A stretch of 64,000 nt of DNA from Arctopsyche grandis. Lineage: Eukaryota; Arthropoda; Insecta; Trichoptera; Hydropsychidae. Each line of letters opens with the position of its first letter. The first letter of the stretch is position 1. This document shows positions 1 to 13,322 of the stretch, piece by piece. Below the pieces are notes generated by a model that was not told where the DNA came from, did no database searches, and worked only from the letters and a program-made list of their open reading frames with translations. Location: contig NC_135358.1 of the NCBI RefSeq assembly GCF_051622035.1, positions 12,902,001 to 12,966,000 on the forward strand. Reading direction: 5' to 3'. The position numbers and the translations under genes are program-made.

Positions 1-1517
1 GGGGTTTTACCGTTTTTTGCAGTTTTTAGCGCGGCCTCTACTTCGCTAGGCAATACTGCAGGAACCCTTTGGCCGTGTGTCGATTCCGGAGCGGGAAATT
101 GACCGTTGTTGTTCTCGTAAAGTTTTGCATAGAACGTATAAACTCTGTCTATGATCTCTTCTCTATTCCTAATTATTACTCCGCTCTCTGATCTGATTGC
201 GATCATTTGGTTTTTGCCTAAGAAAAGATCTTGTTTGCACTTTTTCAGACTACGGTTATTCTTAATGGTATTTTCTATTAGCTTGCTGTTAAAATCCCTG
301 ACATCCCTGACTATTCTCTTCTTAATTTCCTTATTTACTAGATTGTATTCTTGCTTATTATTATCCCTATCTAACTTCCTTTTATGCTTAATTAGATTTT
401 TGGTTTCCTCTGAAATTTTACTTAGCTTAATCTGTTTCCTGAGTCCAACTAATTTCTTACCTGTTGAGGCTAGAACCGAACTAATTACAGTGTTCAATTC
501 CTCGATGTCTGCTTCTGGGTTTAATTTCCCGTATCGATTTCCAAGTTCGAGTTCGAATTCCTTTTTCCTAGACCTTAGTTGAGCGAAATCTGGAGAGTTA
601 CTGCATCCTTTTATTAATTTCCTACGTTCGCAATTTATATTAATGGCCATCCTGGCACGGACTAATCTGTGATCGCTACCTATATCTACTTTACTTAAAA
701 CACTAACGTCTTTAACGGAGTGCAGGGCATTTGTTAGGATGAAATCGATTTCGTTTCTGTCTCCTTTAGGACTCTCCCAAGTCCACTTATTGTTGGTGTT
801 TTTCCTGAAAAATGAATTAGTGATAAAGAGCCTGTTGTGTTCTGCGAATTCTATGAGGCGATCGCCTCTGTCGTTTCTTTGGCCGGTACCAAAATTGCCT
901 ACTGCTCTTTCTGTGTTTGCCTTTTGTCCTATTTTTGCGTTAAAGTCGCCCATTATTATTTTAAAGTGGTGGCGGCTATTATCGTATGCGCCCTGTAGTT
1001 TTTCGTAGAAGTCTTCTATTTCCTCGTCTGGGTGGCTAGATGTGGGGGCGTACACTTGGAAGATTTGACAAGTGTACCTGCTCGAGATTCTTAATACTAC
1101 ATAGCATATACGTTCCGATATGTCGTTTATTTCTATAATATTTCTTTCTATTCTCTTATTGATAAGAAACCCTACTCCTCCTATTCTACCATTTGGTAGC
1201 CCTCTCCAGTAGAGACAGTTACCACTTTTTAGGATTATTTGGTTTTCCTGTTTTCGTCTTACTTCGCTAAGTCCTACTAAATCCCATTTGATACTTTCTA
1301 ATTCATTCTCTAATGCAAGCACACTTCCTTCACTCGATAACGTTCTTACATTGTGCGTGGCTAAATACAGGTTTCTATTAACTAAGCTATCATCCATCGT
1401 CACTCTTACCTTGTTGGAGGTTTGGATATTATTTTTCTCGCATTTATCCAAGATGTGTTGAGAAAAAGGCGGTACTTGAGAGAGATTTCCATTCAAGGAG
1501 TGAGTTCTTACCGCCAT
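1..1517 (-). mobile_element. RTE-type LINE, 5' half of ORF (AP endonuclease), runs off the left edge
   Basis: The minus strand is open from an ATG at 1517 to base 1 (505 codons plus two bases), with no stop or frameshift found. It encodes an AP-like endonuclease of a non-LTR retrotransposon, which nicks target DNA to prime reverse transcription. Visible motifs in order are THNVRTL, GLSEVRRKQ (catalytic Glu), VYAPTSS, MGDFNAKIG, EIDFILTNA and GSDHRLVRARM (catalytic Asp-His). A basic linker follows, then RNREEIIDRVYTFYAKLY, typical of the region before the reverse transcriptase, which lies outside the window. RTE clade is inferred from these motifs. The sequence to 1517 looks intact, so the copy may be young. 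Plus-strand ORFs here are shadows. Confidence 0.88.
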
Positions 1518-1740
1518 AGACTCTTCTCTGTGGTCAGCTTTGACAGATAGTCATCCTAGGTATCACTTGGATCACTTATGGGTTATTACATGCCATTTAA
1601 CAGGGTTACTTTGTAAGTGAAAGTAGTTAGTTATGATAATAATAGATTAGCAATTGTTATACTACTTTCTTTACAGATCTTTATCGTGAGACGCCTCTTT
1701 GGAGACAACGGATTTATATATGTGTGAGTGCGGTTTGCAA
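1518..1740 (-). other. Probable 5' UTR of the LINE; outer limit not determined
   Basis: This stretch lies directly upstream of the LINE start codon and has no ORF of note. It is less AT-rich than the sequence beyond 1740, which suggests it still belongs to the element. No target-site duplication could be assigned because the 3' end of the LINE is outside the window. Confidence 0.3.
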
Positions 1741-4700
1741 TTTAATATTTTAATAATAAATTTAGTAAAGAATATAAAATTACACGAATTACTTTGATAT
1801 AATTTAAATATGAAAAAGAACTGATAGACAGTTGGGAAACACTGTTTCTGCTTGTTATCAAATAAAGTTCGTTAAAAATTTTGCTGGAAGCAATTATGTG
1901 GAAGATTTATTGCTTCTGTGGGACAAACTATTGACTGACGGGAAAGGACCTTATTTTTTTGTATTCAGGTAGGGAGATATTACGAATATACCCCGGCCGT
2001 ATTGACTTTGCACAGATTTTAGACACAAAAAAAAAAACTAATATGACAAAATTTTACGAATTCACTGATATAAATACGCTTTACGACCGATCTGCTGATT
2101 ATTTTTACACTTAAATTATACTAGGATGCAATTAGTAAAATAAGTGAGTGGATGGTTAATTTTTTAGATTTAATTTCGTGCAATAGCCGGGTTTAAGCGA
2201 GTAGTAGCAGGGAGAACGCAGAAGCACGTCTTCCCCGCATGACACGATAGACCGAACTCCCTACGTATGTATACGCACCCCTAAGTTCCGGCAGTATGGG
2301 GTAATTTTAAAACGAATCTACCGGTGAATAAAACATGAAAGTGCTTCGCATTCGTCGAAGATCAAAGAAGCGATCCTGTTCTTGCAGACATTTTTCAGAC
2401 TTAACCCCCCTCCCACGCCCGATCGTCGACGAAATCCCCTCTACATATGCCACGTCCCGAGAGGGTTATTCCATTTGAGCGGTTTTCGAAAAAAATACTT
2501 TTTTTCCCCGACATTTTCCTACGATAACGTAGTCACAGATGACGCCACATCATAACGTTGCCGAAAAGAAGAGAATGTCTTCTTCAAAAGAAGAGATTGA
2601 TGTTTATATGAATATTATACCACAAAATGCGGAAAACGATTAGCTATTCACATACATACGTACACATATGTATGAAAATGAAACGTATAAGAAGTTAGTA
2701 AAAAATCAACTATTTTAACTTCTTTTCTTTCCAAATCAAAACAGTACACCATTTGAATGAAAATCAACGATCATTTAAATTTATCGTTCAAATAATTAAT
2801 TAATGAGTGTGAGTTAATCGTTGAAAAACATAAATTCCAGCGATTGAGTCAACGCGGATAAAAATAAATTAAGTAATATATTCAACACTCGTTCGTCATT
2901 GTTTACATATGAAAATAAATAAATTTTCAAACAGGAAAATTCAAAGGAAGTCACTACAAATACATATAGTAAAAGCAATACAAGGTCAAACACACACATG
3001 CATACAGTTAATTTTGAAGCAAATATTTAAATACCTACATTAACATTTAAGAAACGCTGTTTATATTATACGAACGTGTACTTATTCGACAGCCTAAAAT
3101 TAAAATACTCGATAAACAGAGCCAAAGTAATGCAATAAATATTTACACGAGTAAGTGCGTATTTTGCACACGTGCTCTATACATACATATGTATACATGT
3201 AATATACATACATACACACACGTACATATGTATGTATATACCTTTCATGTTTATACTAATTGAAATTTCGCGACGAACGAAAGGATATTGGTAAATGTGA
3301 GCGAACGAATGAATGAACACACACAGTATAAGAACCGTTAACTTTTAAATATATCGTAAATCATAAATGCCATGGGATTACCGAATTCAAATTTAGCGGT
3401 TTTTGTTCCCTTATCCTCTTACACAGCGGCTATCATAGTTCAGTTCAACGCATGTCGTAAGTTACTACCGACGACGCACATCGTTAACAGAATAAAAAAG
3501 ACACACGTTGAAAAATAATAAATTAATAATTGATACATTATAAAGAGCGGCCCTGGTATATATATAGAATATATAGAGTCGTTAAAATATTTGACTCGTG
3601 CTGAGTAATAGTGCAATAAATATAAAAGAAACAACACAATTACATATTATAAAAATAATAAACCAATGAAGACTGAGCTTGTAAAGAGGAGAGTTTACTT
3701 GCGTTAGCGCGACCTAGATGCAAGGTATCAAAATGATAATATAAATAAAACAAGATAATGTCATATAAATCCTACATAAAGTCCGTTCGTAATAAATAAT
3801 AATCTTAATTGAAATAACCGTCTGATCGCATTTATTACGACTTGGTTGGTCTGTGTTGCCACTTGCTAAAGCATACATCAGTGTAGCCACTCTTACGAAT
3901 GCATTAGTGGTGCTACAAACTAACAGAAGGCTCGCTACTTGTTGCAATTTATTATAACGAGTTACTATTACTTCGTTAACACTAGTACTCCAGGACCTAC
4001 ATGTGTAAAAACATGTAGGTCTTGTAATAAAAAGCCTTGTAATAAAACAAAAAGCCTTGTAATAAAAAGAAATATTATACTGAGTTTACTAAGTATCTAA
4101 ATATAAATATATAAATATGAGTTTACTGCCTTGCATACCTCATTTTGAACATTTAATACTGGAAATAGACAAATTTCAGGCTACCTAATCCACAATACGC
4201 TATTTGCATCGATTTTTAATGCAATATTGTGCAATAATATGAATTTATACGTACTTAATTCTCGATTAAACCGGTAGTGCAATTCCTTGTCACCAGTTAA
4301 AAAGATAAATTTAATAAAATAATTTTACCAAGAAATGAGAGAACGAGAAAACGAGATGACCGGCAAAGTCAATCCCATTGCCGGAATTATACATATAGTT
4401 AATACATAATAGATATAATTAAAATTGAAATTATAAACAGACACATACATACATATGTATGTGTACATGAATTGATACTCTTTCTCATAAAACAACCCAT
4501 TAAAAATCAAAGAGTTGTAAACAAACTCCGACTGTGAAACATTGTCTCGGCGTTTGGCCATAAGACGAATATCGAATTATAATATCAACATTTTAACATT
4601 CATTATATAACCTTTTAGTGAAGTAAAAATATATATGAGAGATAATGAGAGCCTATAATGCAAATTTTATAAGATATAGTGTGAAAAAGATAAACTTATA

Positions 4701-6003
4701 GGCGTTTAAACAATTAAAATCTGACAAAACGAGAGGGTGGCGGAAAGTCAAACATTACTGACTGGTTACTGACCGCTAAACGTCAATATGTCCAAAATGT
4801 TTGCATTTTTAAACGTGTCTATTACGATTATTTTTCACCATCGACCTATCAGAATCGATTTAAATTTCCAACGTTGACCAAACTGCGTAAAATGACAAAG
4901 TTTCAAAACGATCGGAAGACTGTAGGAATAGATACTGAATCGTTAGCGAAGTGAAACATAGAAAAGTCTAGTAATAAAAATACTTTTGACTAAGTATTCT
5001 CAGTTCATAACAATGTGTCTAACAATCATTAAATATTTAATAAACCTTAATAAACGGAAAACATTTACCCTTATGATATATTTGTACTAGGCTCAATTTA
5101 ATTCGTTCTAAACACAATTATTCATAAAATCCAATCTAAAATTTCCAATATCGGACAATAAAATAGCCGATAAATCAACTACTGTTACTATTGACCTTAT
5201 TTCTGTTAGGTACTTAATTCCTCCATTTAAAAATGATCAAAATCTTTACTGCCCATTTCAAACCAAACCAGCCCCCAAAATACGTACACATACATACATA
5301 CATCGATAAAAGCAGTTGAGTAATACATATATTGCGAATATTGGCGAATTTACGACTGGCGGAGATTTCCCGTGCGCAGCAGTGCACAAACGTCGTGGCG
5401 TTACTCGATCGGACATAAAATCTTCAAGTGCACTACCATAAATTCTTGCAAAGTGCATTAGGGTGAAATATTCGAGATGAAATATTCAAAAGTGACCGTC
5501 TCCCACCTATGTACGTATGTATGCATAATACATGTATGTAGTAAACCGGCAGTCGTAATGCACCACTGATATATACATACATACATAATATAATATAACA
5601 TTATTGTGCACGTGTGAATCGAAGTGAGTGTGAAAGACAACCCACCGCGGGGGTTTGGTGATTTATACGACAATAAATTAATTTATCGGAAAGGCCTGCA
5701 ACGGATTCTTATGCACGCCTACCGATCAAATGCAACGAACGTTGGACCTAAACCGAAGGTGTATTGTGCCGAGCTAATCCTATAATAGGCTTCCAATAAA
5801 CTTACCTAATAATACCTACTACGCCTTTCGCAATATCTATCTAACTAAATTAAACAATGCGGATACGCCAGCTTATTAATACCTGACGTTCGTCTGCACA
5901 AACTCCATACGTACCTACTCCAAATATTTTTCCACGATGTTAAAATCGTCAATGAAACTTAAAAAGTACAAGAATGACGCTTTTTTGTGTAATAACTAGA
6001 GTA
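1741..6003. other. No gene seen; AT-rich DNA with GC patch and microsatellites
   Basis: I find no supported exon in this stretch on either strand. Bases 2180-2560 are more GC-rich, with several CpG-containing motifs but no coherent reading frame; they may be regulatory. Short palindromic microsatellites of the TACATATGTA type lie near 2655, 3180-3240, 4440-4466 and 5510-5590. It could be intergenic or part of a long intron of a minus-strand gene starting near 13.3 kb. Confidence 0.4.
3994..4070. repeat. Perfect 11-bp hairpin followed by short tandem repeats
   Basis: GACCTACATGT at 3994-4004 is matched exactly in inverse by ACATGTAGGTC at 4011-4021, with a six-base AT-rich loop. Immediately after, the unit CTTGTAATAAAAAGC is repeated about three times to 4070. 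It might be a transposon end or a small foldback; nothing shows that it is transcribed. Confidence 0.6.
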
Positions 6004-6123
6004 CGGTTAGCCAAGGTGCCGCTCATTGTTCAATTGTTGTAAATGCTTTGTAAAAAAGGTTTGGGCAAACCTTTAACAATGCATTTACAACATTTGAACA
6101 ATGAACGGCACCTTGGTTATACG
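6004..6123. repeat. Short foldback element (about 52-bp arms)
   Basis: Two inverted arms meet at about 6063. The outer part reads CCAAGGTGCCG and the inner part ends in GGTTTG/CAAACC. Arms match over about 50 bp with a few mismatches, so a single strand could form a near-perfect hairpin of about 115 nt. A small MITE is most likely; a microRNA-like precursor cannot be excluded from sequence alone. Confidence 0.7.
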
Positions 6124-7078
6124 GGCTTTAGTAATAACTATTAGTTGGTTTGATGACTTTCACTATATACGCGGTTATACGTCAAATTTTATTCTAAAAA
6201 TGTATGAAATCCTATAAATTACTAGTATTGTGCCCATTGATATTTCAACAGGTAGTTTTGGAAAGGAATTGATACATGAACCCAGGGAGGTGTAATAAGA
6301 ATAGGGGGGCCCTTACGAATAAATAGTTGTTGTCAATTTTACGCGGTACGTCTCTATAAATACGCTACAACGCACGGAATACAATCGGATCAATTTACTT
6401 ATTAAAATGTATTCCATGTTGTTTATTGTATGTTTTTGAATGTATTGTGCCATTTTTACCGATGCTTGCCCATCTTGCGAGTAATATAAACAAACAGAGA
6501 ACTTTTTATCGGACATACGTCGAGCCCCAAGCGTCAAATACGACTGATGCTAAAATTATATAGATCTGTCCGTGGACACAATGTCACTTGACAATAATAT
6601 AACACCTAAAGCCACTTCTATTAATATTACATTTCTCTGCATGAACCATACCCGAGGCTATTGTCACCTGCAGTTTCACCATGCATAGACCTCGCAGTGA
6701 ATTCACTCGCCCGGCCGTCCACGTACAAATAAGCATGTGTATGTATGTACCTACATATGTGCATTCTTGTCAGTATTCACGGCGCGATTTCCTGCAACTT
6801 CTGATAATTTTAATATTTATATTTTAAAATCTCTATACATGCTTGCTTGTCCATTAAAAAAACACATACATTCCGTTTTTTTTTTTATTAATTATTAATT
6901 TTAAATTCATATGTTACCATGATGCCATTATAGTTGCCCTAAGCGACACGCATGGTTTTAAACATGTACATACGGTTTTTGCCAATTTGATGAGGAACCG
7001 TTTCAACAATGAAATCAGATAAATTAACAAACTCTGGTAGGAAACGATTAACTTGGAGTCACAAATATCCGAGTTTGA

Positions 7079-7240
7079 CCAGTAGTAGCAGTAAGTACTA
7101 CAGTAGTAGCAGTAGGTTCTACAGAAATACTACCGAATAAATTATTTTCAATCGAGGTCAACCCAGGGCTTAAACCCGAGAACCTCTCGGTGCATTATCT
7201 CTTTAGCATTAACGCAACCACTGAGCTATACTGCTTCAAT
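7079..7240 (-). mobile_element. tRNA-derived SINE
   Basis: Read on the minus strand, the head looks like a decayed tRNA gene. A Pol III A box TATAGCTCAGTGG lies at 7218-7230 and a B box GGTTTAAGCCC at 7166-7176, with spacing fitting a tRNA. The tail toward 7079 repeats ACTGCTACTACTGTAG-like units. This layout (tRNA head, short body, repetitive tail) defines a SINE. Exact ends are approximate. It would have been mobilised by a LINE such as the RTE elements in this window, which is inference. Confidence 0.7.
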
Positions 7241-8071
7241 AGATAATATTATTCCAATGACGTACACAAATTAAATGAATTTTTGTAAAACGGCAACTGT
7301 GGTATTTTCATATCCGTTTTGGCTCCGATGATATTTTTTCCTAAAAATAATTGTGAATTATTTATTAATACAGTGAACCCTCCTATAACACGCTAGATCT
7401 GTTTCGCAAGAAAACGAAATAAAATAAAAATAAAAAACATGGAATTTTGAAAAATATGATATATGTACATACATATTATATATTTTCACTTTTTTTCACA
7501 CATATTTTTGCTGATCTAGCGCGTTATCGGAGGGTCGATTGTATATGTATATACATATGTATGTGGGTGATTTACAAGACATTTCTATTAGTTATGAATA
7601 TGCTATTAGACAAACAAACAACATACGGAAAGCCCGCAACATATATGACGGGCTGAAAATCAGACTGGTACAAGTGACATTTTTAAAAAAAGCTGGTGCA
7701 ATTGCTAAAATAATAGCATTTCATATATGCTATTATGTTTACAAAATCTACAATGTTTACAAAACTAACGATAGTAAAATTAATATAATACACATTGACC
7801 TGACGAGCGTCGATTAAAACGCATTACCTATACCTATGTACATACTTATACACAAGTGGGTAATCATTTTAACGTCACGTCACGTTTTTAAAACGCGTCC
7901 ATTAATATTAAATTTGCCCTTTGACCTCCTATCTCCCCCCCCCCCCACGATTCGTAGAACGCTCCCACGTACGCCTACGCACATTTAATTGAAAGGGATC
8001 GAAAAATGCAACCAAAGGGATCGTCAAATCTGGCGCTCGAGCTCAATTAAGCGTGGGCGAGATGATACCGA
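7241..8071. other. No gene seen
   Basis: AT-rich sequence with TACATATGTA microsatellites near 7450 and 7545 and a run of C at 7937-7946. Small ORFs here have no recognisable domain and no coding-like composition. Confidence 0.4.
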
Positions 8072-8096
8072 TAGAGAGAGAGAGAGAGAGAGAGAG
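8072..8096. repeat. (AG)n microsatellite
   Basis: Uninterrupted AG dinucleotides next to a purine-rich stretch that continues to about 8120. The flanking 8100-8350 is moderately GC-rich but shows no supportable exon. Confidence 0.9.
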
Positions 8097-8616
8097 GAGG
8101 AAAGAGGGGTGAGAGGAGGACGAGTGGCTGAGTGGCCCCTGTCGATAAATTTCCACCCCACATTATGAATGTATACGCTCGTTTTTGCGAAAATTAGCCT
8201 TCCCCGTCACCTCCTCACCCTCTCGTGCAATTTATGGAGACACCGACTATGAGGGATGGAAGCTGGCGAGCTACTTTTTCGCAGACTTAACGTTCGCTTG
8301 GCCCGCGCGAGATAAAGGGCGAGAACTGCGTACATATTTGAAGTGCATCCGAGTCATAAGGGAGCATACATATCTATGTACATATGTACACACATTTCAT
8401 ATACATTCGTACATAAATATATACGGTCATGAAAACAAAGTGTAAGTAAGTATTTTACCTAAGATATCAATATCTTGGCTGCAACTATTATACACAGTAC
8501 CATATGTATGTATACATATGTACATAGATATACTATATAAATCTGCGAGTAAATACTCTCTGAATTTTTCAACTTTTGTCAAAAAATAAAAACTATACGT
8601 CGTCGGTTCGCGTTAG

Positions 8617-8755
<139 letters not shown>

Positions 8756-9141
8756 TATGTACATACATATGTATATCTATTCAAAAAATTGAAAAATGTA
8801 TATAAAAATAGTTCCCGATAAATTGCTCAAACAATCGAGCCATTTATTGGGCGATAAATTGACAAATTTCTTGGTGATTGGCCTCCTATGGAGAAGTGAT
8901 GCAATCAATAGTGATCCAGTTGAAATAAAAGCTTATAAAATATATGTGTTTCCTAATTTGTATGTACATGTCTACTTTTTTATTGCCACATATCGTATTC
9001 AGTAATTATATTACAACAAGCATTAAATTAAATTATTTATGGAAAATTTCATTCCCATTAGTAATTAATATTGTAGCGTATACATATGTACATGAAGAAT
9101 TTTTGTTCCGTCGACGAGCCAGTTGCCAGTTAAGCGGTAAA

Positions 9142-9410
9142 AAGTATTTTAAAACAATAAAAAATCACAATCAATAGAAAAAACATCTGACTATTGATTC
9201 CAATACTCACTTTGAGCACAGCAATACTAGTTTTTGAATTAAAGACTGCAGAAGCCAAAAAACTGTAAAAATTGCGCATTTTTTTTAAACGCTCATATAT
9301 CGTAAAGGAGACCCAAACAACAAAAATCATTATCATATTCGAATTCAGTGGGTAAAGATAGGTTAGTCTCCGCTCTAGTAACTCAAAAACGTGATTTTTG
9401 TTGCTCAGTG
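9142..9410. mobile_element. MITE with CACTGAGCAAC terminus, copy 1 (one end lost)
   Basis: The right end reads TTTTGTTGCTCAGTG. The body matches 29282-29598 and, in inverse, 45348-45709. The left end breaks off where the most complete copy (45348) continues, so this copy is truncated. No coding capacity. Copies differ at many positions, so they are not recent. Confidence 0.75.
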
Positions 9411-9596
9411 TATTCAACTAATCTCTACGTTACAATATTACATATGATCAGATCAAGAGTTTGATCACTCTTGTATCGCCTCCATACCTCTAGTCGTGAC
9501 ACTGAATAAGAGGAAGTTTTTTTAAGCAATATCAATGAAAAAATATATGTATGATAATCATAATATATTAAACATCCTTTGGAAATATTTTGAAAT

Positions 9597-10113
9597 CTAA
9601 TATATGTTTAATTTCAAAAGAGACTTTATATGTATGTAAGATTTAAAGGTTTGTTGAGAGCAGTTAAAACAAATCAAAGTTTCTATGACGACGACATCGA
9701 TATCGTCGAATATTATTTTTTTTTCGATTCAAATAAATTTAATAAAAAAATTAATGAATATTTACTATTAGATTGTTTTTCCATGTTTAAGCTGTTTATA
9801 TTACAAATACCAAGCGAAGCCTGGTATGTACATACAGGCTTTAAACAATTTTCCATGCTAATCTATCTTATTAAATCACTAGTGTTTTTACCCGGCTTCG
9901 CTCGGTATTTGTAATATAAACAGCTTAAACATGGCAAAACAATCAAATAGTAAACATTCGTTTGTTTTCTTATTAAATTTATTTGAGTCGAAAAAATATA
10001 ATATTTAACGATGTCGATATCATCATCATAGAAACTTTGATTCGTTTTCGATGTTCTCAACAAACCTTAGATACTTACATGGTTACAAATTCTCTTTCGA
10101 AATTATATATTAG
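9597..10113. mobile_element. Inverted pair of Helitron-like non-autonomous units
   Basis: A unit on the plus strand (9597 to about 9836) faces a related unit on the minus strand (10113 down to 9879), forming a large foldback. The minus unit ends in a GC-rich motif GAGCGAAGCCGGGT followed by AAAAACACTAG and then T, as expected for a Helitron 3' end. The plus unit lacks the CTAG end. Both carry a segment with GACATCGATATCG-like sequence absent from the array at 23.1-23.7 kb. Helitron assignment rests on the terminus only. Confidence 0.5.
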
Positions 10114-13076
10114 ATTTATTCATTCAATTTTACGTTTGGACCATTGTTGCATTACAGGAGTCCCTAATGCGCCGCAATGGTCGATAATTTTAAATTAAAG
10201 GCAACAATTTATCACATAAACATGTGACACGTTAAACATGGAGTTGCACTTGTATAAAACATATAGTAATACAAATTGCCTGACAAAATTTTGAAGATAT
10301 AAAATTTTCAACCAGTCTGTTTTCGACTATCTGCCACCATCCCCCCCAAAAGCAACCCTCAGTAAAAAAAAGCTGCAATCAAGAATCGTTCAAACACTCG
10401 AAATATGGTAATTGTACGTAAATGACGCGCGAGGTACCTACCCGAAGTACGCACATCTGCCATTGGCATAATTGCGCGCAATTGTTCGAAAGTAACAAAA
10501 AATCCATACGTCGACAATCCTCGACAGCATCCTTGCGGAAGTGATTACACGTCGTTCGAGACTTATTCAAGTACTACTACTTGCATATACTACATATGTA
10601 TGTAAATATGTACATACTTGGACGAACGAAGGAGGAAAAGGTATCGCTGAAAAAGAATAATTACAGCGCAAACCTTGCCGCACAAAAAACTAGCCCGTAT
10701 AATTCATTTAGCAACACTGTCATCTATCACTCGAGACGCTAATGATGCGAACAGGTCAAGTTACCTAATCGGTTCTTATTCGAAAATAGACCGGCGAAAA
10801 TAAAAAAAAAATAAAAATCAAATGGATTTCCAAGGAAAAACATAATACATTGAGAGGATTACACCCTACAGGTACGTACATGCATGTATAATTTAAATGT
10901 TTCATCACTGATGATTGTAATTATTTTTATAAATTATTATACATATGTATATTAGACAAGAACCACAGACCGCCAGTTTTGCAGGACTGTAGGCACAACG
11001 GCCAGAGATGGCTATTTCTTTTGGCCCATGGCGCCATATGTGAACGTAGACGTGACCGAACAGATCCACACGACTTCTACCATGTACATTTGTGGTACAT
11101 ACTGGTAGAAGACAATTCCGGAAGAAATTGTGTGAAGGGGAGTCACTCAGATGCAAGTGCTACAAAATTAATGAAACGCCAGAAAGACACGTCAGATATA
11201 ATGAAAAAATATATATATTTAAGGATATGCTCGGACAAATGTAATATAATATAATAAATGTGCTCGGAGGAAACGAGCAGAAACTAATGAGTATATTATT
11301 AGTAAGTTTGACGTCGAAACAATCTGACATTTACAAAACGTGTGTACTTACATAAAGTACACAAAATAAATGTTGAAATATTTATAAACACATATTTTTT
11401 CGTAGTGGATGATTTTTTTTCTTAATTGATTCATTATATTAATGCGATACAGTTTATTTTATTTTAGTTTTAAATTGTTAAAAGTCTTGCTTTGAACGTC
11501 GATACTGTTGACTTATCTTTCTAAGGTGCAAACATGAACTAAGAATGAATCGGTTGCTCGAGTGAAATCTTCTGGACCTATTTTAACAGCTATTCAATTT
11601 TATTTCGACATAATTAACCTCGGAATGATTAACCGTCTAATGGCCGAATTCTTTCGTACTTTTTATAATCCAACGAAGAATCTCCCTATACTATTTCGAA
11701 TTCCTTCAATAGTACGTCCTTGTAATTATCGGCGCCCCTCTTCGACCGTCCAAACTTTTAACTTCTAATTCTTCTCCCAATTTGCAATTACTGTCCTTTT
11801 TTTCTTCCTCTACGACCAATTAGTTTCGATTCAGACGCGCTGGCGTGTCCAGAATACAAAATATTTCTCTAATACTCCAACTACAGATCATCACCATCCG
11901 CTTGTGCCACATAATACATCCACTTCTCATAATAATTCATCGATGACTATAGAGATATTGTTCCGCCGAATTCTCAGCACGACTTTGACCACATTTTTTG
12001 TGCGAATTTCACATCTTGTACGCGCATTATTTTAACCACCACAAGAAGCAGAGTTCTTAAATATTTTACTGAGATAATTGAAACAGCCATTATCTACCTT
12101 ATTTATTATAAGCACGGATTTAGTAGCCACGTGTCCACAATTGGGCCGCATAATATATTCACACACCATTGAATTATTAATACGCCAACGCGAGTCGGTA
12201 CGATCAGCGACATCTTATTATTATTAATCACGAAGAGATTATCCTTTGTCAACGTGGGTAGAAATTCTACAATAAAACAGACCTAGTAAATAACAAAACG
12301 GGAGTTAACCTTGGATTATGAGCCCAAGCTTTACGTCACGAAGCTAAATCGATGATCTTTGGCACTATAAACATAAAAAAATATTCGTACGTATACGTCC
12401 GCTCGGTCGATTACAATGTATCGAAGTAAACATCAAATTTCAATTAAAAAAAAAACACAAGGAAATGTATATTCATTCACAAAATTTAAATTATTTATGC
12501 ACTTTTGAACTTCGACTAACAAAATCAATATTAACGGCTTTACATAATAAGTTATCAATAAAAGAGATAAAGATGAAGAAATCGTGCTGTACTTTTTGAA
12601 ACTCAACTAATCAACAACTTACGGTTAAATTAAAGCAATCATAATCTTTGTTAATTTGAAAAATAAGTCTGAAAGAAAAAGCTGTTAGCTGGTCGGCGTT
12701 TAAAAACATACCTATTTTTTACGTAATTTATATTAAAAAATAATTATTATTTATAACATATTACGTTGATTTACAAAATTATTTTAGTTAAATTAAAACC
12801 TTAGTAGTTCAAATGCAATTAAGGCTAACGAGAATAAAATCAACGTACATAAATTAAACTTAGCAATTATATTATTATACGAAGCATTTTGAATCCAATA
12901 AATACTAAACAGCGGTTAATAATACAAAACAAAAAATTAAACTATAAACATAAACAAATGAATTGCACGATGAAAATTTAAATGGATTCGCGACATGTAT
13001 AAGTCAATTTTAATTAATTATACAATAACACCTGTCAGATTGCACAAGCATTACCGAACATAACCTCAACACTTAC
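10114..13076. other. No gene seen; possible intron or regulatory DNA
   Basis: No supportable coding exon. Bases 10380-10560 and 10960-11160 are less AT-rich; the second contains a small inverted repeat, CTTCTACCATGTAC with its near-inverse. Short ORFs in both patches match no family I recognise. If the promoter proposed at 13.3 kb is real, this is the first intron of that gene. Confidence 0.35.
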
Positions 13077-13322
13077 TTGCTATGCTGGAACGCGAAAGAC
13101 GAAGCACGCAAACATCCAAATGAAAGACGGGCGTCCGAAAAAAAATTCAGAAAAGAAAGAATTAAACAAAAACAGAACACTGATATTGGAATGAAAGCGA
13201 GCGCGAAAACAAACGCGAAACAATCGAACGTCAAATGCTGGGCTCGATGAAGTTGTAAAGTTGCGAACGCGCGCCTCGCAGACAACACGTCAAAACAGAA
13301 CGGGCGCCAGAGCGCGACTGAT
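13077..13322 (-). promoter_or_regulatory. Candidate minus-strand promoter and first (mostly untranslated) exon
   Basis: This is the most CpG-rich patch of the left half. On the minus strand an arthropod initiator-like TCAGTC lies at 13321-13316. About 240 bases downstream a strong splice donor, GCAA then GTAAGT, lies at 13076-13075. No convincing coding sequence lies between, although a 71-codon frame is open through the donor. I infer a transcription start near 13320 and a 5' UTR exon, the rest of the gene lying to the left, possibly outside the window. No partner exon was found. Confidence 0.3.

Noticed and set aside
151-1008. Plus-strand ORFs rich in Ser/Leu
   Set aside because: They lie antisense to the RTE endonuclease frame, which has clear motifs and explains the open frames.
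3180-3242. Possible CRISPR-like or direct-repeat array
   Set aside because: It is a simple TACATA/TATGTA microsatellite without spacers, and the DNA is clearly eukaryotic.
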